DNA of 64,000 bases from Lachnoclostridium sp. UBA903 (GTDB lineage: Bacteria > Bacillota > Clostridia > Lachnospirales > Lachnospiraceae). The stretch is taken from the NCBI GenBank assembly GCA_002294045.1, contig DBEP01000002.1, positions 62,001 to 126,000 on the forward strand, given 5' to 3'. A program made the translations under genes and the position numbers. Below, piece by piece: positions 9,391 through 17,888 of this stretch (position 1 is the first letter of the stretch; each line of letters begins with the position of its first letter). Under the pieces are notes generated by a model. It did no database searches. It was given only the letters and a program-made list of their open reading frames with translations, and was not told where the DNA came from.

Positions 9391-11634
9391 ATGAAGAAAT
9401 TTAATAATTTTTTTATGGGGAACGACAACAAGAATAAGCTAAAAGGACTTTTCCAGGATTTTATGAAGGCGGAGAAAAGAAAAGAGGATATGGAGGCCAG
9501 TGCAAAAGAAAGACTTGAGAAAGAAAAGCAGAAATTTGATTTCACAACGGAAGCGGTAAAAGATAAGACGGAAAAAGTAAGAGCGGAACTAAAGGAAAAA
9601 AAGAAAATCTGGGACCAATTTAAGGGAATCCGGATTAAACTGCTTGGCGCTTTTTTCATCCCCGTTATTTTATTGGCTGTTTTCGGTGTGGTATCCTATC
9701 AGACCTCGTCAAGTGCAATCATTACAAATTATGAAAAAAGCACTACGGATACCCTGAATGCGGTAAGCAAATATCTGGAACTGGGGTTGGATTCGGTTGC
9801 GGATAAAGCGATTGAATTCTCACTCAGCAATACGGTGGAGAATTATTACAGGAGGGTAAACAAAGACGATACTCTTGATAATGTAACGGCATTAAGACAG
9901 CTCCAGGAAGAAGTCATCGTTATAAGGGAGACCAATACATTTATTAACGCCATACATCTTATGGCAGATGTAGGAAGTCCGGTTTCAACCTTCGGAACAC
10001 CCCCCAAAGATTTATTTACCCAGTATACGGAAACCAGTGAAGCTCAGAAAGTGTTGGAGAATCCGACACGTAACGTATGGGTCGGCACCCATGAGGGCAT
10101 AGATGAGCAGCTTAAAATAGAGAAATCCGATTATGCCATGGCGCTGGTAAGCAAGCTGTCCTTCAGCAACGGTTTGCTTGTTATGGACGTATCCATGAAT
10201 GAAATCATGAATGTACTAAACGATATTGAAAGCGCCGACGGTAGTATTATAGGTTTTATAACGGGCGACGGAAGAGAAACCTTAACAGACTCAGAATTAC
10301 AAAACGTTTTTACGGAGCATGAATTTTATACGGAAGCTGTCGAAAGCGATGAGGAAAGCGGTTTTTCCTACCAACCTTATGACGGCGACACCTATCTTTA
10401 TATGTACAGTAAAGTCGGGAATACCGGAGCAATGGTATGTGCTTTGGTTCCGAAAGCGGAAATTTTGGAACAGCCGAGAGCTATCCGTGATTTAAGTATC
10501 ATATTTATTACTTTGGCCAGTATTTTTGCCATTCTGGTCGGTACCGTTATATCAGGTGGAATCGGCAGTGCCATTGCTAAACTCGTGAAATCCATATCTT
10601 TAGCGGCACAGGGTGATTTAACGGCTAAATTTAGCACCAAACGCAAAGATGAATTCCTGATATTATCCAACGGATTGTCGGATATGACGGCAGGTATGAG
10701 CAACCTGATCGGTGAAGTTGCAGGCGTGGGTGCCAAGGTTACGGAATCCGCAGACCTGCTGTCGATGACTTCCGAGAAGATTTTGGGAGCAACCAAGGAT
10801 ATTTCCTTTACTATCGACGAAATCGAAAAGGGCGTGGTACAGCAGGCGGAAGATACGGAACACTGCCTGGGACAGATGGCCAACCTGTCGGAGAAAATCA
10901 ACCAGGTATACAGCAGTACCTATGAGATTGAACGAATTGCTACTAATACAAAAGATATCGTTGGGGACGGTTTAGTTATCATTGACGAATTGAATGATAA
11001 ATCCAAAGCAACAACCAATATTACCCAGATAGTGATTAAAGATATTGAAGCCCTGGAATTGCAGTCACGCAGTATCGGTAATTTTGTCGGTATCATTAAT
11101 GAGATTGCATCCCAGACCAATTTACTTTCTCTAAATGCTTCCATAGAGGCTGCCAGAGCGGGTGACGCAGGCCGCGGTTTTGCAGTTGTTGCGGATGAGA
11201 TACGTAAGCTGGCCGACCAGTCCATAAAGGCAGCCAGCCAGATTCAGGATATTGTTAAAGCAATCCAGACCAAAACCCAGGGTACGGTGGTATCTGCAAA
11301 ACAGGCGGAAAACATTGTAGAATCCCAGACAACGTCTTTAAATAAAACAATCAATGTATTTGAAGATATCAATAAGCACGTTGGCAATCTGGTTACGAAC
11401 CTGGATAATATTTCGATTGGCATAAAAGGTATAGAGAGTGCGAAAGAAGTGAGCATGGATGCAATCCGCAGTATTTCAGCGGTAGCACAGCAGACGGCGG
11501 CTTCCTCCGAAGAGGTAAGCGCCACGGCCAACAGTCAGATTGGTTCCGTTGAAAACTTAAGCCAGTCTGCCTTAGAGCTTGCCAACGATGCCAAGAAGCT
11601 GGAACAGGCAATTCAATTATTCAAGATTAACTAA
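9391..11634 (+). CDS. Methyl-accepting chemotaxis protein with a long cytoplasmic N-terminal extension
   Basis: 747 residues. Order of parts: a Lys/Glu-rich, probably coiled-coil extension of about 80 residues; membrane segment 1 (LLGAFFIPVILLAVFGVVSY); an extracellular Cache-like sensor region of roughly 270 residues; membrane segment 2 (LSIIFITLASIFAILVG); HAMP; and a signalling domain with the conserved hairpin EIASQTNLLSLNASIEAARAG...GFAVVADEIRKLA. It would pass an external signal to CheA/CheW. The start is set by AGGAGG at 9378-9383 before the ATG at 9391. Most receptors begin at membrane segment 1, so the extension is atypical. No ligand can be inferred and no chemotaxis genes are nearby. 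Confidence 0.9.
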   Translation: MKKFNNFFMGNDNKNKLKGLFQDFMKAEKRKEDMEASAKERLEKEKQKFDFTTEAVKDKTEKVRAELKEKKKIWDQFKGIRIKLLGAFFIPVILLAVFGVVSYQTSSSAIITNYEKSTTDTLNAVSKYLELGLDSVADKAIEFSLSNTVENYYRRVNKDDTLDNVTALRQLQEEVIVIRETNTFINAIHLMADVGSPVSTFGTPPKDLFTQYTETSEAQKVLENPTRNVWVGTHEGIDEQLKIEKSDYAMALVSKLSFSNGLLVMDVSMNEIMNVLNDIESADGSIIGFITGDGRETLTDSELQNVFTEHEFYTEAVESDEESGFSYQPYDGDTYLYMYSKVGNTGAMVCALVPKAEILEQPRAIRDLSIIFITLASIFAILVGTVISGGIGSAIAKLVKSISLAAQGDLTAKFSTKRKDEFLILSNGLSDMTAGMSNLIGEVAGVGAKVTESADLLSMTSEKILGATKDISFTIDEIEKGVVQQAEDTEHCLGQMANLSEKINQVYSSTYEIERIATNTKDIVGDGLVIIDELNDKSKATTNITQIVIKDIEALELQSRSIGNFVGIINEIASQTNLLSLNASIEAARAGDAGRGFAVVADEIRKLADQSIKAASQIQDIVKAIQTKTQGTVVSAKQAENIVESQTTSLNKTINVFEDINKHVGNLVTNLDNISIGIKGIESAKEVSMDAIRSISAVAQQTAASSEEVSATANSQIGSVENLSQSALELANDAKKLEQAIQLFKIN

Positions 11635-11698
11635 ATAAGTTTTATGTAAAGGTATGAAATAATTATAACAAGGCTACACTTTATATAGAATATTAAGT

Positions 11699-11748
11699 AA
11701 GGGACTGTTTCACTACGAGAGATAAATTGTAATGAAAACAGTCCCTTG
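11699..11748 (+). terminator. Stem-loop after the chemoreceptor gene
   Basis: AAGGGACTGTTT and AAACAGTCCCTT form a 12-bp stem with a loop of about 26 bases. The bases after it (GTTAAAATC) are not a clean T tract, so it may stabilise the end of the upstream RNA rather than terminate efficiently. It lies about 30 bases before the spore-protein gene. Confidence 0.45.
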
Positions 11749-11775
11749 TTAAAATCTAGAAAGGGTGTATAATAT

Positions 11776-11994
11776 ATGAGTACAAGGAATAATGAGCAGG
11801 AAAAAATTAATTTAAGTGATTTAAAACCGGATGAAAGATTAAAATATGAAATAGCAACGGAACTGGGGCTATTGGATAAGGTAATGAATTATGGCTGGAA
11901 ATCGTTATCCGCCAAGGAAACAGGGCGTATCGGCGGATTAATGACAAGAAGAAAAAAGCAAATGCAGATGGAGGGAATAAATAAACAATTATGA
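11776..11994 (+). CDS. Small acid-soluble spore protein, alpha/beta (SspF-like) type
   Basis: 72 residues. The central part (LKYEIATELGLLDKV, then W-x-x-L-x-x-K-E-T-G-R-I-G-G and a basic TRRKK tail) fits the alpha/beta-type small acid-soluble spore protein family, closer to the divergent SspF-like members than to the major SASPs. These proteins coat and protect DNA in the dormant spore and are normally transcribed late in the forespore. The stop overlaps the start of the lipid kinase by four bases. Its presence argues that the host makes endospores. The family assignment is from memory of the motif. Confidence 0.7.
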   Translation: MSTRNNEQEKINLSDLKPDERLKYEIATELGLLDKVMNYGWKSLSAKETGRIGGLMTRRKKQMQMEGINKQL

Positions 11995-12902
11995 AAAAGA
12001 AGCTTTTGTTTATTTATAATCCGCTTGCCGGAAAAAGCAAAATTAAGAATTGGCTGTCAAGTATTGTTGAGTATTTTGTGAAAAGCGAATATGAGATAGT
12101 TATATATGCTACGGCCGGCAGGAAGGATGCAAAAAATATAGTGATGGAATGTTTAAAACGTGAGAAATATGAACTGGTTGTATGCTCCGGCGGCGACGGT
12201 ACTTTAAATGAGGTAATCAGCGGTATTATGCACAGTACCCGTAAAGCGCGTATTGGTTATATACCGTCCGGTACCACTAATGATTTTGCCTATAATCTGA
12301 AACTGCCTAAAAACCTGCTTAAAGCAGCTAAAGTAGTATTAAATGGAGAAGCATTTCCCTGTGATGTTGGTGTCATAAATGGGGAATACTTTACATATAC
12401 TGCGGCTTTCGGACTTTTTACCGACGCGTCCTATGAAACTCCCCAGACTACCAAAAATATGCTTGGAAAGCTGGCATATATTCTTGAAGGTGTAAAGCGG
12501 CTTCCCAATTGGAAATCCTATCATATGGAAATAACCTGCGGAGACAGGGTTATTAGTGATAACTTCATTTATGGAATGGTTGCAAACTCCATATCCGTAG
12601 GAGGAATAAAGGGGCTGACCGGAAAAGACGTTCTGTTGGACGACGGCCAGTTTGAAGGAATATTTATCAAGATGCCTCAGAATGTATTGGATTTTCAGGG
12701 TATTATCAATGACCTTCTGACGGGCAATTTAAACAGTGACCATATCTTTTCCCTGCCGGTAAAAGAAATTGTTATGACTTCCGAAGAACCGGTGCCCTGG
12801 TCCATAGACGGTGAATTCGGCGGTGAATTTAAGACGGTAGAGATAGCGAACTTAAAGCAGGCTGTTACAATTATACGGAATAAGGGTGAAATTCCGGCAT
12901 AA
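11991..12902 (+). CDS. Diacylglycerol/lipid kinase family protein (YegS/BmrU/DagK type)
   Basis: 303 residues with the diacylglycerol kinase catalytic fold: the N-terminal FIYNPLAGKSK, the nucleotide-binding CSGGDGTLNEVI and the IPSGTTNDFAYNL segment, followed by the usual C-terminal half with PWSIDGE. Members phosphorylate diacylglycerol or related lipids at the membrane surface and return DAG from lipoteichoic acid synthesis to phospholipid synthesis. The start overlaps the spore-protein stop by four bases (ATGA arrangement), so the two are translated together. It is convergent with xylR, with only three bases between stop codons and no obvious terminator. The exact lipid substrate is not determinable. 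Confidence 0.88.
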   Translation: MKKKLLFIYNPLAGKSKIKNWLSSIVEYFVKSEYEIVIYATAGRKDAKNIVMECLKREKYELVVCSGGDGTLNEVISGIMHSTRKARIGYIPSGTTNDFAYNLKLPKNLLKAAKVVLNGEAFPCDVGVINGEYFTYTAAFGLFTDASYETPQTTKNMLGKLAYILEGVKRLPNWKSYHMEITCGDRVISDNFIYGMVANSISVGGIKGLTGKDVLLDDGQFEGIFIKMPQNVLDFQGIINDLLTGNLNSDHIFSLPVKEIVMTSEEPVPWSIDGEFGGEFKTVEIANLKQAVTIIRNKGEIPA

Positions 12903-12905
12903 GAT

Positions 12906-14066
12906 TTAAAACAGCCCGTTGTTCCGCAAATTCAATGTACTGATGGCAAGAAAGTTTTTTATGACCACGCTGATACCTCCGAGCAGGATGGAAGAATCCT
13001 GCAAAGCAGACGGTACAATATGGGTTACGCTGTTCATCCTGCTGCTAAGGGATTGTTCAATATGCCCGGCAAGCCCCGGGAAGAAGTTGGTAAAAGAGCT
13101 GTTTATAATTACAATGTCGGGATTATAGGCGTTTAAAACATTGTTAATGCAGACAGACATATATTTTATAAATTTATCCATAATCTCTATGGCATCCTTG
13201 TCTCCGGTCTGGTACAGGGAGGACAGAAGTTCAAAATCCGCATCGGTTATCCCTTTTTTCCTTGCAAATTCCTTTAATAAAGCACGTTCCGACACATATT
13301 GCTCCAGACAGCCATGATTGCCGCAGGGGCATTCCCTTCCGTTAACTTCGATAATAGTATGGCCGAATTCTCCGGCACGGCCGTTATAACCGGTGTAGAG
13401 AGTGTTATTAATCAGCAGGCCTAACCCGATACCGGAATGGACACTGATATTTGCTATATTGGGATAGTCAAACATAAAGGTTTTTTCTCCCAGTACGGAC
13501 AGGTTCGCTTCATTTTCCAAAAATACCGGCGTATGAAAATGCTGTTCCAATTCTTCGGCTAAATCAATGCCGGTTAAATGATAGTAAGGTGTAAAGGAAA
13601 CCTTATTGTTATAAACAACACCGTGAATACCTAAAGAAATTCCCACTAAACCATAGGTTGTATCTGAATTGCCAGGCTTCATGGATTCGATTAAACTGCA
13701 TAAGCTATTTATAATACTGTCATTATTTTTGGGGGTTTTGATTTGTTTTAAGCTGCAGTCTTCCCCTTCTAAGTCCGTCAATAATGCGGATATGGTTTCT
13801 ACGCCGATATCTATGCTGATTACATAACCGGCTTTCTTATTAAAGCTGAGCAGTATGGGTTTCCTGCCAAGATCCGTATCGTCACTTCCTATCTCAATCA
13901 CTAAATCTTTGTTAATAAGATCCTGTACGATAGTGGAAATAGTAGCTTTCGTAAGTCCCAGCTTTTTGGATATGGCAGCTCTGGAAATAGGTTTGGAATT
14001 AATGATTGTTTCCAATACCAGAGTGCTGTTTATGTCACGAATCAGTTCCTTGCTTCCTGTAACCAT
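12906..14066 (-). CDS. xylR: ROK-family xylose repressor XylR
   Basis: 386 residues. An N-terminal winged helix (SRAAISKKLGLTKATIS) is followed by a ROK sugar-binding domain with the zinc signature CPCGNHGCLEQ. It sits divergently before xylA-xylB, and a TTAGTTT-N7-AAACTA operator lies in the xylA promoter, so xylose-responsive repression is the expected role. The frame stays open to an ATG at 14147. The extra 27 residues (starting MLVPGILNG) are encoded by a small palindromic element at 14095-14160, so the family-like start MVTGSKEL at 14066 is chosen. Its own promoter is not clear and may have been displaced by that insertion. Confidence 0.88.
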   Translation of the reverse strand: MVTGSKELIRDINSTLVLETIINSKPISRAAISKKLGLTKATISTIVQDLINKDLVIEIGSDDTDLGRKPILLSFNKKAGYVISIDIGVETISALLTDLEGEDCSLKQIKTPKNNDSIINSLCSLIESMKPGNSDTTYGLVGISLGIHGVVYNNKVSFTPYYHLTGIDLAEELEQHFHTPVFLENEANLSVLGEKTFMFDYPNIANISVHSGIGLGLLINNTLYTGYNGRAGEFGHTIIEVNGRECPCGNHGCLEQYVSERALLKEFARKKGITDADFELLSSLYQTGDKDAIEIMDKFIKYMSVCINNVLNAYNPDIVIINSSFTNFFPGLAGHIEQSLSSRMNSVTHIVPSALQDSSILLGGISVVIKNFLAISTLNLRNNGLF

Positions 14067-14094
14067 ATTATCTATCCATCCTTGTCTTTGACAG

Positions 14095-14160
14095 TAGAGC
14101 GTGTCTAGAAAAATCATTGCACCGTTCAGAATGCCCGGCACAAGCATTTTTTCAAACAGG
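14095..14160. mobile_element. Short palindromic MITE-like element upstream of xylR
   Basis: The left end TAGAGCGTGT(CTAG)AAAAATCATTG-ACCGTTC matches the reverse complement of the right end of the element at 36143-36308. Its right end CCCGGCACAAGCATT-TTCAAACA matches the reverse complement of that copy's left end. It is therefore the same element in opposite orientation with the interior missing. It lies 29 bases from the xylR start and codes for the apparent N-terminal extension of that frame. Confidence 0.7.
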
Positions 14161-14249
14161 CCCTGGGGATTCTGTCATATAGTAAAAATATTATTTTAAT
14201 CATATCATAAAAATATTTTATTGAAAAGGGGTAGGAAAAAAGACGGAGC

Positions 14250-14514
14250 AAATCCAGAAAAAATAACCGGAGCCAGGGCCGTTTCCGGATGTAGTTGTCC
14301 GATTTGCAGGAAAGAACCCTTATGACACTAATAAACTCCAAAAAATTACTTAAAACGGAGTGAAAAATGGACAACTCGCTTACGCTCAGACAGGTCCATT
14401 TTTCACTCCCGGCGTAATTTCTGGAGTTTAAGTGTCATAAGGAACCTTCCCAATGCAAAAGTCTACCAACTACATCAGGAAGCGGCCCTGGCTCCGGTTA
14501 TTTTTTCTGGATTT
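14250..14514. repeat. 265-bp long inverted repeat (cruciform or long hairpin) between xylR and xylA
   Basis: The outer 31 bases of each arm (14250-14280 and 14484-14514) are perfectly complementary. Complementarity continues inward with mismatches through GATGTAGTTG, TTATGACACT, AAACTCC and GAGTGAAAAATGGAC to a loop of roughly 20 bases containing CGCTTACGCTCAGACA. A diverged arm is found at 1522-1660. It encodes no credible protein. It could be a non-autonomous mobile element, and if transcribed it would make a very stable hairpin. The gap 14161-14249 holds nothing recognisable. Confidence 0.85.
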
Positions 14515-14539
14515 CTTCCGGTAGGATAGATAATACAAC

Positions 14540-14568
14540 TTGACAACGGAGATAATAATTGCTATATT
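14540..14568 (+). promoter_or_regulatory. xylA promoter
   Basis: TTGACA (14540-14545) and TATATT (14563-14568) with 17-base spacing. The predicted start falls just before the XylR-like operator, so bound repressor would block initiation or early elongation. Confidence 0.7.
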
Positions 14569-14581
14569 GTAAATAGTAACA

Positions 14582-14602
14582 TTAGTTTAGTGAAAAAACT
14601 AT
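14582..14602 (+). promoter_or_regulatory. XylR-type operator
   Basis: TTAGTTT-AGTGAAA-AAACTAT is an inverted repeat of TAGTTT/AAACTA, resembling the TTAGTTTGTTT-type boxes of Firmicute XylR proteins as I recall them. It lies between the -10 and the xylA ribosome site AGGAGG, consistent with repression by the divergent ROK protein. Confidence 0.65.
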
Positions 14603-14618
14603 ATAGGAGGATATTAAT

Positions 14619-15938
14619 ATGGCTTATTTTGAAGGCGTAGGAAAAATCAATTATGAAGGTCCGGAGAGTAAAAACCCGCTGGCCTTTAAGTACTACAATC
14701 CGGATGAGATTGTGATGGGTAAAACCATGAAGGACCAGCTGAGGTTTGCCATGTCTTATTGGCACACATTTACCTATATGGGTAATGACCCATTTGGAGT
14801 GGGTACCATGTTCAGACCCTGGGATAAGGCGGAATGCCCTATGGAAGTTGCCAAAGAAAGAGTACATGCCGCATTTGAGTTTATGGAAAAATTGCAGATT
14901 CCCTTCTTCTGTTTCCACGACAGGGATATTGCTCCGGAAGGTAAAGATTTGGAGGAAACCAATGCAAGGCTGGATGAAATCGTTGCCGTAATAAAGGAAG
15001 AAATGGCCCGTACCGGAATCAAATGCTTATGGGGCACCACCAATGCTTTCAGCAATCCCCGTTTTGTTCATGGCGCAGGCACCTCCTGCAACGCAACCGT
15101 ATTTGCATATGCTGCTGCCCAGATAAAAAAGGCGCTGGAGATAACCAAGGAACTTGGCGGAGAAAACTACGTATTCTGGGGCGGAAGAGAAGGCTATGAA
15201 ACCCTGCTTAACACCGACACGGCCCTGGAGCTTGATAATCTTGCAAGGCTGTTAAAAATGGCTTGTGATTATGCGGAAGAAATCGGATTTACCGGCCAGT
15301 TTCTGATTGAGCCCAAGCCGAAGGAACCAACGAAACATCAATATGATACGGATGCCTCTACGGTACTGGCTTTCCTCAGGAAATACAACTTAATTGACAA
15401 ATTTAAATTAAATATCGAAGCTAACCATGCCACACTCGCTTTGCATACCTTCCAGCATGAATTAAACCTAAGCCGTATTAACGGAGTGCTTGGAAGTGTG
15501 GACGCCAACCAGGGTGACAGCAATCTCGGCTGGGATACGGATCAGTTCCCGACTAATATTTACGACACCACCTTAGCCATGTATGAGATTTTACTGGCCG
15601 GCGGATTTACCAAAGGAGGGCTTAACTTTGACTCTAAAGTAAGACGTGCGTCCTTTGAAGAAACGGATTTATGTTATTCTTATATTGCCGGCATGGATAC
15701 CTTTGCAAGAGGCTTAAAAGTAGCCGCAAAGTTAATTGAAGATAAAGTCTTTGAAAACTTTATTGCCAACCGTTATGCAAGCTATACGGAAGGCGTCGGC
15801 AAAGACATTGTGGAAGGCAAGGCAGGTTTAAAGGAATTGGAAGCTTATGCACTGAAAAACGGCATTACTCCCAATGTTTCCGGAAGACAGGAGCTGCTGG
15901 AATCAATTTTAAACCAGTATATTATAGAGACAAAGTAA
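14619..15938 (+). CDS. xylA: Xylose isomerase
   Basis: 439 residues, the length of class II xylose isomerases. It converts D-xylose to D-xylulose using divalent metal ions in a TIM barrel. Family motifs include FFCFHDRDIAPEG (catalytic His region), VFWGGREGYETL, the metal-binding FLIEPKPKEPTKHQYD, NIEANHATLA and GSVDANQGD. The start follows AGGAGG with good spacing. xylB follows after 67 bases with no terminator, so the two form an operon controlled by the operator just upstream. Confidence 0.97.
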   Translation: MAYFEGVGKINYEGPESKNPLAFKYYNPDEIVMGKTMKDQLRFAMSYWHTFTYMGNDPFGVGTMFRPWDKAECPMEVAKERVHAAFEFMEKLQIPFFCFHDRDIAPEGKDLEETNARLDEIVAVIKEEMARTGIKCLWGTTNAFSNPRFVHGAGTSCNATVFAYAAAQIKKALEITKELGGENYVFWGGREGYETLLNTDTALELDNLARLLKMACDYAEEIGFTGQFLIEPKPKEPTKHQYDTDASTVLAFLRKYNLIDKFKLNIEANHATLALHTFQHELNLSRINGVLGSVDANQGDSNLGWDTDQFPTNIYDTTLAMYEILLAGGFTKGGLNFDSKVRRASFEETDLCYSYIAGMDTFARGLKVAAKLIEDKVFENFIANRYASYTEGVGKDIVEGKAGLKELEAYALKNGITPNVSGRQELLESILNQYIIETK

Positions 15939-16005
15939 TATAACAGGACTGTTCATATATACGGAGAATGTAATTATAAATTCAATATCCGGGAAAGAGG
16001 TTGGT

Positions 16006-17478
16006 ATGTTATATATTGGTGTAGATTTGGGAACAACTTCCGTTAAGTTACTGTTAATGGACGAAGACGGGAATATTAAAAGCATTGTTACGAAAGAATA
16101 TCCGTTATACTATCCCCAGCCGGGCTGGTCGGAACAGAATCCGGAGGACTGGTATTTTGCCTTAATGGATGGAATTAAAGAGCTGACTAAGGATTGCGAT
16201 AAAACAACCGTAGACGGAATCAGTTTCAGCGGTCAGATGCATGGGATGGTTATCCTGGATGAGAATGATAAGGTTATAAGGCCCGCAATTCTGTGGAATG
16301 ACGGACGTACCCAGGCCGAATGTGATTATTTGAATAATGAAATAGGCAGAGAAAAGATATCCTCCTATACGGGTAATATGGCATTGACCGGATTCACGGC
16401 TCCTAAGCTGTTATGGGTGAAAAGACATGAACCGGATAATTTTGCCAAGATTAATAAGGTAATGCTTCCGAAGGATTATGCGGCGTACTGTTTATCCGGT
16501 GTACATTGCACGGATGTATCCGATGCTTCCGGTATGCTGTTACTGGATGTGAAACATAAATGCTGGTCCAAAGAAATGCTGGATATCATCGGACTTAAGG
16601 AAGAACAGCTGGCAAAAGTGTTCGAAAGCTATGACGTAGTCGGAACCCTGAAAAAAGACATTGCGGCGGAATTAGGTCTTCCGGAAACCGTAAAAGTGAT
16701 TGCCGGCGGCGGGGACCAGGCAGTGGCGGCAGTAGGTACCGGAACCGTTGGACATGGTATGTGCAATGTTTCTCTCGGCACCTCCGGGGTTGTATTTATT
16801 GCCAGCAGGGAATATGCTGATGTGGACAGAAATGCACTGCATGTGTTTGCCCATGCGGACGGCAGGTACCATTTTATGGGTGTTATGCTATCCGCCGCCG
16901 CTTCCAACAAATGGTGGATGGATGAAATAATCGGAACCCGGGAGTACGGCAAGGAACAGGCGGATATTAAGAAGCTTGGCGAAAACAACGTATACTTCCT
17001 GCCTTATCTTATGGGTGAAAGAACTCCTCACAATAATCCCAATGCCAGAGGTACCTTTATTGGCATGACAATGGATACAAGCCGAGCCGATATGACCCAG
17101 GCTACGTTGGAAGGTGTGGCCTTTGCCCTTCGTGACTCCTTTGAAATTACCAAGAAATTAGGGGTATCCATTGACCGTATCCGTATTAACGGCGGCGGTG
17201 CCAAGAGCCCTCTATGGTGTAAAATTATAGCCAATGTACTTAATGTAAAAGTAGACAAAATCAACAGTGAAGAAGGTCCTGCCTTTGGTGCGGCAATTTT
17301 GGCAGCCGTCGGCTGCGGTAAATATGCTACCGTTGAGGAAGCGGCAGCCAAACTGATTAAGGTAACGGAAACCACGGAACAGGAACCGGAAATTGTTGCG
17401 TTGTATAATAAAAAATACGATGTTTTTAAAGACTTGTATCCATGCTTAAAAGGCATGTTTGACCGGATAGCGGAATAA
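16006..17478 (+). CDS. xylB: Xylulokinase
   Basis: 490 residues of the FGGY carbohydrate kinase family. It phosphorylates D-xylulose to xylulose 5-phosphate for the pentose phosphate pathway. The N-terminal phosphate-binding GVDLGTTSVKLLL, the substrate loop SGQMHGMV, the catalytic-Asp region AGGGDQAVAAVG and the C-terminal RINGGGAKSPLW are present. Its position directly after xylA fixes the substrate. A strong terminator ends the operon about 35 bases later. Start: GAAAGAGG ribosome site before the ATG at 16006. Confidence 0.97.
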   Translation: MLYIGVDLGTTSVKLLLMDEDGNIKSIVTKEYPLYYPQPGWSEQNPEDWYFALMDGIKELTKDCDKTTVDGISFSGQMHGMVILDENDKVIRPAILWNDGRTQAECDYLNNEIGREKISSYTGNMALTGFTAPKLLWVKRHEPDNFAKINKVMLPKDYAAYCLSGVHCTDVSDASGMLLLDVKHKCWSKEMLDIIGLKEEQLAKVFESYDVVGTLKKDIAAELGLPETVKVIAGGGDQAVAAVGTGTVGHGMCNVSLGTSGVVFIASREYADVDRNALHVFAHADGRYHFMGVMLSAAASNKWWMDEIIGTREYGKEQADIKKLGENNVYFLPYLMGERTPHNNPNARGTFIGMTMDTSRADMTQATLEGVAFALRDSFEITKKLGVSIDRIRINGGGAKSPLWCKIIANVLNVKVDKINSEEGPAFGAAILAAVGCGKYATVEEAAAKLIKVTETTEQEPEIVALYNKKYDVFKDLYPCLKGMFDRIAE

Positions 17479-17510
17479 ATTCTTTGTAAATTTCGTCCAT
17501 AAGATATGGA

Positions 17511-17597
17511 AAAAAGAGTATTGCATTATAGAAAGATTAAATAACCTGCATATGAAAAGCAGGCTTTAAAAACTATTTTGCAATAGTCTTTTTTTTG
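17511..17597 (+). terminator. Terminator of the xylAB operon
   Basis: AGAGTATTGCA (17515-17525) pairs with TGCAATAGTCT (17579-17589), one mismatch, followed by a run of eight T. A smaller hairpin CCTGC/GCAGG is nested inside. The rest of the gap to 17888 holds no recognised gene; a weak minus-strand frame there is treated as unsupported. Confidence 0.8.
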
Positions 17598-17888
17598 TCA
17601 AGGTAAATATTAGGGTCAGTATCTTTTCCGATATGATTTCAAGTGTCTGCATCTTCTTTAACGGATTATTTCCCTCGTCTTCAGATATTCGTAAAGTTTT
17701 CTTCATTTCTTCCTTATCAAATTTCATGTTCTACAGGAATGCTGTTTTTGTATGTAGGATACAAAAATAAGAGAGAATTTTGTCAAAATATGAGTAGTAT
17801 GATTGGAGCAGGCTAAATATAATGAACTTATGAAATGAAATGCAGTATTTGAATATCAAAAGAATAATTACGGATTGGGGGTAGTATT

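Noticed and set aside
13855..14091. Plus-strand open frame opposite the start of xylR
   Set aside because: It is an antisense shadow of the xylR N-terminus, with no ribosome site and no protein-like pattern.
17566..17727. Minus-strand frame of about 54 codons (starting MKFDKEEMKKTLRI)
   Set aside because: It ends inside the xylAB terminator, lacks a ribosome site and has no recognisable family; a decayed gene is possible but unsupported.
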